Assembly: GCA_003427395.1 (NCBI GenBank)
Contig: BFEA01000079.1
Location: 1,965,250-1,986,475, forward strand
Direction: 5' to 3'
DNA: 21,226 nt
From: Chara braunii
Lineage: Eukaryota; Streptophyta; Charophyceae; Charales; Characeae
The notes below the pieces were generated by a model, which saw nothing but the letters and a program-made list of their open reading frames with translations, was not told the DNA's origin and ran no database searches. Positions 16,927-21,226 of this stretch are shown piece by piece; the stretch's first letter is position 1; every line of letters begins with the position of its first letter. The position numbers and the translations under genes are program-made.

Positions 16927-17622
16927 TCACTGGCAGCCTCGCAGGTTCCACCTGCCCACCTGAGTTTTCGGTGCCTTCTTAAGGTTGGGGACGGGGGACT
17001 GTGTGGTGGCATTTCCGTGCCTACCACACTCAGCTGAGATCCAAGGCATACTCTAAGGTTGCCCCATGGTTGCCCGGTCTTACTTTTGGGTCTTGGAGCA
17101 ACCTGCACAGCAGGTTAGATAGAGGGACCAGGATCCTGTTTTCTTTATTTTAAACCACCAGTTCAGCCGGGTAAAAACAAGGCTCTTTCCGGTGGACATG
17201 GAACGACCCTGCCACTTCAGCGTAACGGATTCCAAGGGGTTCACCGCGTGGTGTGCAAAACTGTGAGTAGGCAATTTTTAATTCTGATTTCTGAGCACAA
17301 AAAATTCCAAAAGAAATAATGCAGTGTTAGTAAGTAATTACTAAATAACCAAAAAAACAAAATGGTTTGACCCACGGCAAATATCGTTGCCAAACCAAAA
17401 GCATATTTCTATGAAAGCCGGTATGACTTGGTGTGACGTCTCAGGCCCAGGAGGTGGTCTTTATTGGTTCATTCAATTAGGGTTGTGCGACACAACAGCC
17501 CTCGGCGGGCCTCAGGATCCGCTAAAAACGGGCTAGGTCACCCTAAGTGAAGTAGGCCTAAGGGAAATGTAGCCGGGCCAGAGAAAGGCCAGCAGGCATT
17601 TTTCTGGGCCTTAGAGCAGGCG
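16927..17622. other. No gene recognised; possible LTR remains
   Basis: Position just 3' of an integrase suggests 3' UTR/LTR, but I see no second copy of this sequence elsewhere and no clear TG...CA boundary pair. Open frames are short. An AT-rich piece at about 17270-17400 is followed by GC-rich sequence that begins TGTGACGTCTCAGG at 17433, a start reminiscent of some LTRs, unproven. Confidence 0.4.
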
Positions 17623-17675
17623 CCAGCCCTGTAACTAACCAGTAGGCCCAACCTCCAGTTAGTTACAGAGGCTGG
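17623..17675. repeat. Strong hairpin: 17-bp stem, 18-base loop
   Basis: CCAGCCCTGTAACTAAC at 17623-17639 pairs with GTTAGTTACAGAGGCTGG at 17658-17675. The inner 11 bases pair perfectly and the outer 6 pair after a one-base bulge. Could be an LTR RNA stem, a foldback remnant or chance. Confidence 0.8.
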
Positions 17676-17767
17676 GAACAGCACTCAGCCCCAGTAGGGT
17701 GCAGGCACTGCCTGGCAGGCGTGGACTATAATGGAAGAAAAAGGGCCGTCTGCTGTACGTAGACGAG

Positions 17768-18016
17768 GATGGGAATCAGCAGAAGTTAACAGTATTCCAG
17801 CCATGGACTGCTTAGAGCAGATTGCTACTTGGAAGGCTAAGTAAGGTGGCCCATCATAGGAACCAGCACGAGGTCGATGAAAGATCAAGAACCGATGGGA
17901 ATCAGCAGAAGTTAACAGTATACCAGCCATGGACTGCTTAGAGCAGATTGCTACTTAAACTAATTAAGTAGGCCCGTCATAGGAACCAGCACGAGGTCAA
18001 CGAAAGACCAAGAACC
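17768..18016. repeat. 126-bp tandem duplication
   Basis: Two units start GATGGGAATCAGCAGAAG at 17768 and 17894. They share GCCATGGACTGCTTAGAGCA and CATAGGAACCAGCACGAGG and differ mainly by a few bases and indels around 17840/17960. Found just upstream of the third gypsy assemblage, where an LTR or leader would be expected. Confidence 0.92.
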
Positions 18017-18087
18017 CTAGATTACCAGGATGAGGAAGGGAGGGGATTGACAAGAAGGTTTGGGAAGACCAGTAATATACGGGTAAA

Positions 18088-18130
18088 TGTACGAAATGTT
18101 GGTGAAAGAGGACACATAAAGAAATGCTGG
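18088..18130 (+). pseudogene. Gag zinc knuckle (CCHC), frameshifted
   Basis: TGT-ACG-AAA-TGT at 18088-18099 encodes C-T-K-C in one frame. One base later the frame changes, and GGT at 18101 starts GERGHIKKCW. With that single-base shift the element of a CX2CX4HX3C knuckle appears, one residue shorter than the CX2CX4HX4C standard. It marks the end of gag in this element. Confidence 0.55.
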
Positions 18131-18133
18131 TAA

Positions 18134-18505
18134 AAGAACAATCCACGAGGCCAAACCAACCAGTGGAAAGTGTGAACCCTTTTGCAAAGTCAGTAGAGGT
18201 AGTAGTCCCAGCCCGGCTAGACACTCCCTCAACCTCTCCGAGTAAGATGGTGTACCCCTCACTCATTGTCTAACCAGGAGATGCTGTATTCTTGCAACGT
18301 GACCGAATCCCTAGAAAGGCTAGAGGAAGAACTGTCACAGAAAGATTTCACAACTTCTTAGGTAACAACGGCAAAGGGTCCTAAAGGATACAAGACACCT
18401 GATGGAAGGACAGTCTATCTGAAGACGCATCCACTGCATAAGACGTGACATTCCTATGGGTGCTTGTATGCTAAAAAATTATCACAGGCAGAACCAAGAA
18501 ACAAT
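18134..18505 (+). other. Expected protease region, nothing recognised
   Basis: Between knuckle and RT a retropepsin would be expected. Plus frames are short and I see no D-S/T-G triad. It may be deleted or too decayed to read. Confidence 0.4.
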
Positions 18506-18573
18506 GTATGTTTTAAGTGTCTGTGTCTCTAAAGGGGCAGGACATAGAAAACCCTATAGAGATAGCAAGAGTC
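18506..18573 (+). pseudogene. Second zinc-knuckle-like remnant
   Basis: TGT at 18509 starts C-F-K-C; after an interruption of about 14 bases and a frame change the sequence continues GAGHRKPYRDS. This looks like C-F-K-C-x-x-x-G-H-x-x-R-D-C with an insertion and with the last Cys changed to Ser. It would give this region two knuckles, which some gag proteins have. Confidence 0.4.
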
Positions 18574-18689
18574 GTCACAAAGTACCCAGACCTGCACATT
18601 ACCCAAGGGAGGAAAACATCGAAAGCCTGATTTTTTATTTTTCTTTTGTTCTCTCTCAAAAGGCAGGATCTATAGTACGTCTTCCGTGG

Positions 18690-19225
18690 AGTTAGACGAG
18701 CTCTGTGAGCAACTAAAGATAACTGATAAGGGTTCGATTAGGCTAAGTACTTCACCTCACTGGTCACCTGTTCTCTTTGTGCCGAGGAAGGAATTGGCAC
18801 TGATGATAGGGGCCTCAAGGCCATCACAGTGCTAGCCTTTACCTAGGAATTGGCATTGACGATAGGGGCCTCAAGGCCATCACAGTGCTAACCTTTACCT
18901 AGGATTAATGACCTCTTGCATAGAGCGCAGGGCTACAAATACTTTCAGCAAGATAGATCTGAAGTTTGTTGTGATGTGTTTTGGGCTAGGTAATGCACCT
19001 GGTATGTTCCAGCATTTCATGACTACATAGATAAGCTCATAATCGTCTATCAGTGATATCCCTATCTTTAGTGAGTCTTTGGAGAAAACATTTAGATATG
19101 GTACAAAACCTCCTACAGAAACACAAGTAAAAGATAGCATAAAGAAAAGTAAGTGTGGTCATACTAAGATCTTTCTTGGGGATGGCCAGCTACTAGAGAT
19201 CATTCGTAAAGAATTACAGCAGTAT
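18690..19225 (+). pseudogene. Reverse transcriptase (Ty3/gypsy) with internal deletions
   Basis: Landmarks in order: ELDELCEQLKITDKGSIRLS and TSPHWSPVLFVPRKE (fingers), a duplicated segment encoding DRGLKAITV, SKIDLK (motif A with its Asp), then at once FVVMCFGLGNAPGMFQHFMT (motif B). About 30 codons usually found between motif A and F-G-L are missing. Motif C (Y-x-D-D) is broken: the frame shifts at VYQ and continues SDIPIFSESLEK. Then HLDMVQNLLQKHK, and after a further deletion LRSFLGMASY and KNYSSIAAPLTDLSRPDTPW lead to RNase H. Confidence 0.82.
18790..18901 (+). repeat. 56-bp tandem duplication inside the RT
   Basis: GGAATTGGCACTGATGATAGG at 18790 and GGAATTGGCATTGACGATAGG at 18846 begin two units that are nearly identical through CCTTTACCTA. 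Each unit encodes one copy of the RT segment around DRGLKAITV. As 56 is not a multiple of 3, the duplication shifts the frame. Confidence 0.95.
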
Positions 19226-19254
19226 AGCTGCCCCCTTGACTGATCTCTCTCGGC

Positions 19255-19717
19255 CTGATACCCCTTGGGACTGGAGTACAGAAGTGAATGGGCTTTCAAG
19301 GAATTGAAGTCTGCTCTTATGCAACATGATCCTAGTTAACACGGGATAGGTGCAGTACTACAGCATGTAGAAAGAAGAAAGTTAAGACTGGTTGCGGCAG
19401 AAGCTGGCAAACCCCAACCTATGAGCACATGCTGTTCAAACACCGGAAACACTATCTCCGAGACAAACATCAAGACTGACCATAAGACACTACACTGGAT
19501 AAGGAATGAGACCACACCGTCCGATGTACTCAAAAGATGGATACAGTCCATAAACATGTATGACTTCACATTGCACGTAGAAGGACAATATAATGTCGTA
19601 GCTACTGCATCATTGTCAAGGAGAGAAGACTTCCTGAGTGCGTTGGTTACTGAGTTTGAGTTAGGAGGGCATGTAAGTCAGCAGGCGGTAGTCTCACCAG
19701 GAAGGCAATGTTCTTAA
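19255..19717 (+). pseudogene. RNase H domain of gypsy pol
   Basis: Starts with EWAFKELKSALMQHDPS, then GIGAVLQHVERRKLRLVA, where the catalytic D-A-S before G-I-G has been replaced by a stop and His. An open frame of 98 codons from 19421 then contains NIKTDHKTLHWI, ETTPSDVLKRWIQSINMYDF and NVVATASLSR. T-D-H-K-x-L and the R-W...Y-D-F...N-x-V-A-D-x-L-S-R order are diagnostic for gypsy RNase H. Here A-D-A-L-S-R has become A-T-A-S-L-S-R, so the last catalytic Asp is also lost. Confidence 0.82.
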
Positions 19718-19779
19718 GGAAATCAGCCCAACTAACTACAAAGGGTTCACTACACATGATAGCAAGGGGTGTGAGGACT

Positions 19780-20160
19780 TCAGGGTGGTGGAAGGTTTGA
19801 ACAAAGGAAGGACAATTTGAAGTGAACCCAAAGAAGTGCGTATGGGCCAAACACAAAGTTTCATCCCTCGGCCATATGATAGATGGAGTTGGCTTATGTC
19901 AGAAGGCAAGAAGATAGTGACTATCAGGAACCGACCCTCGTTCAAGACCCTCACCTAGCTGAGGTCTTTTCTAGGTATTACAGAAAAGCTGAATGAATTT
20001 CTTCCACTATATGGCGCAAACTGTTGAAAACGGACCCGGTATGGCTTTCGGATTGAGATTGCACACTCGCATTCAAGAAATTGAATCCGCACTCCATCAA
20101 ACACATCACCAGTGAAGATAAGATGCGGGCTGGTTTCTTTCCCATCCACTAGAAATCAGA
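19780..20160 (+). pseudogene. Second RT thumb to RNase H start fragment
   Basis: FEVNPKKCVWAKHKVSSLGH and MIDGVGL are the RT thumb motif (N-x-K-K-C-x-F/W...L-G-H-x-I-x-x-x-G). Next come KIVTIRNRPSFKTLT and LRSFLGITEKLNEFLPLYGA, and TLAFKKLNPHSIKHI, the W-x-x-x-C-x-x-A-F-x-x-L-K junction to RNase H. This part lies downstream of an RNase H domain, so it is not in normal order with the preceding fragment. Frames change at least three times. Confidence 0.75.
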
Positions 20161-20624
20161 TCGCATCTTACTTAGTAGACGGTTGCCTAATATCGCGTGT
20201 TAGAAAGAAAGCGGCAAGCCACTCACTTTGCGTCTACTTTCAATTCTAATTTGCTGGATTGATCGATGCTGAGGCTTTCTTTTACGTATGTATTGTATGG
20301 TCAATCTTGTGACCTCTCCCTACCGTTTGTAGTTATAGCTGACGCTAGCCAGTAACGGATAGGATTCATATTGCAGAAAGATGATGGTTGTGTGTTCCCA
20401 CTGGTATAGTTTATGTCCAAGTGCTTTACCTATTGTTTGCGGATTTCATTGAGACGCCATTAGACTCCCAGCATTGTTCTTTTCGGTGATACGGGTGATG
20501 ACGTGTACAGTTGCAGTCTGCAAACTCCACACTTTTTTGAGAAAATGTTGTCCTTCTGATCTGATTGCTGTGGATGCTGATTGTGAGTCTGCTACATATT
20601 CTATGTATGTATGTATTCAGACAG

Positions 20625-20627
<3 letters not shown>
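20161..20627. other. No gene seen
   Basis: No coherent frame or recognised motif. The plus-strand frame at 20474 is kept open only by the microsatellite downstream. Confidence 0.55.
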
Positions 20628-20675
<48 letters not shown>

Positions 20676-20703
20676 ACCCCCCCCCCCCCCCCCCCCACCC
20701 CCC
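20628..20703. repeat. (CT)n microsatellite joined to C runs
   Basis: (CT)n from 20628 to 20672, then after CTCA a run of 20 C (20677-20696), an A, and 6 C. It generates artificial Ser-Leu, Arg-Glu and poly-Gly/Pro frames. Confidence 0.97.
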
Positions 20704-20773
20704 AAAGCTCGACTGCACAATAGACAGCCACACTTCCTCACATCTCTCACTCTCTCTTTGTGAGTAGAGTAGC

Positions 20774-21050
20774 ATTGTGCAAAGATGCCACAAATAGATT
20801 GAGAAATGATCCATTTCAGATCACAGGGGGACATAGCACTTTCTCTCTCTTTCTCCATTGCGCAAGGATGACACGCATAGATTAAGAAATGATTCTTTTT
20901 AGATTGGTGAGACAGAGAGTACTCTCTCTCTCTCACACACACTGTCTCTCGCTCCCCCTCACGTAAAACACAAAGCACGATTGTGTTGTGCAAGGTTGAC
21001 ACACGTATTGACAAATTGTTTTTCCAACTAAACTTTGTCTGCGTGTGCAT
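20774..21050. repeat. Three degenerate tandem copies with CT expansions
   Basis: ATTGTGCAAAGATGCCACA at 20774, ATTGCGCAAGGATGACACG at 20857 and TTGTGCAAGGTTGACACACG near 20986 start three related units. The first two share AGATTGAGAAATGATCC / AGATTAAGAAATGATTC. (CT)n tracts have grown between them, so the unit spacing varies (83 and about 128 bp). Confidence 0.8.
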
Positions 21051-21207
21051 ACCTGATGATTGTGTGTATGCGCTCCGATCACTTTTTTTTTCACCAAGAC
21101 AGAGTGGCGAATCTCGCCAGGGAGTCCGCGATGTGATGTTATGCTGTGACGCGGAGTTAGTTTGGGGGGGACGAGGCGGTGCATTGCAGGTCGGGTGTTT
21201 TGGGGAA

Positions 21208-21226
21208 GGGGGGGGGGGGGGGGGGG
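21208..21226. repeat. G homopolymer, cut by window end
   Basis: At least 19 consecutive G at the 3' edge, with two A just before them. True length unknown. Confidence 0.97.

Larger units (their letters stand above)
18060..20160 (+). mobile_element. Ty3/gypsy fossil assemblage with RT and RNase H
   Basis: Plus strand: zinc knuckle remains, RT, RNase H, then a second RT thumb to RNase H junction fragment. The last piece is out of order for one element, so at least two related copies or a rearranged copy are present. All frames are broken. The RT here supplies the domain that the other two gypsy fossils have lost. Confidence 0.75.

Noticed and set aside
20426-21050. ORFs with Arg-Glu or Ser-Leu repeats
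   Set aside because: Caused by (CT)n and C runs.

Overview
This is a eukaryotic nuclear repeat-rich window with no intact protein-coding gene that I can prove. The retroelement families (plant-like LINE with a reverse-transcriptase zinc-binding C-terminus, several Ty3/gypsy-type gag/pol fossils), possible spliced exons and long microsatellites suggest a green-lineage (streptophyte alga or land plant) genome. A charophyte such as Chara is a guess from the general look of the elements, not something the sequence proves. The window starts inside a (GA)n tract and ends inside a G homopolymer, so both ends look like assembly breaks at simple repeats.

Layout. 1-1545: (GA)n, a purine-rich stretch without recognisable genes, and a 68-base G run. 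1656-2610: decayed plus-strand gag-like ORF with a zinc-knuckle-like motif. 2662-3175: two diverged copies of one short coding module in opposite orientation, with a 61-bp tandem repeat between them. 3242-5192: purine-rich, hydrophilic plus-strand ORF remnants, the last of which is probably LINE ORF1. 5189-6991: plus-strand LINE fossil with the start of the endonuclease, an unassigned middle, the RT zinc-binding C-terminus, a 3' UTR and a poly(A) tail; almost all of the RT is missing. 7184-7316: a long imperfect hairpin.

7855-9888: minus-strand Ty3/gypsy fossil. It has a gag N-terminus, a gag core and an integrase core, but protease, RT and RNase H are gone. The gag 3' part is duplicated head to head, giving a palindrome with arms of about 205-218 bp. 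10105-11240: non-coding sequence with several short tandem repeats. 11389-13771: a series of minus-strand open segments with plausible splice sites, the best candidate for a host gene here; its long putative intron carries two tandem duplications.

14041-16926: plus-strand Ty3/gypsy fossil (gag, RNase H, integrase including its C-terminal part), again without protease and RT. 17623-18016: a strong hairpin and a 126-bp tandem duplication. 18088-20160: a third gypsy assemblage on the plus strand, with zinc knuckle(s), RT, RNase H, then a second RT-thumb fragment in the wrong order. 20628-21226: (CT)n and C runs, degenerate repeats and a terminal G run.

All the transposon genes are broken by stops and frameshifts, and most catalytic residues I could place are lost, so I expect none to be active. 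I saw no tRNA, rRNA or CRISPR.
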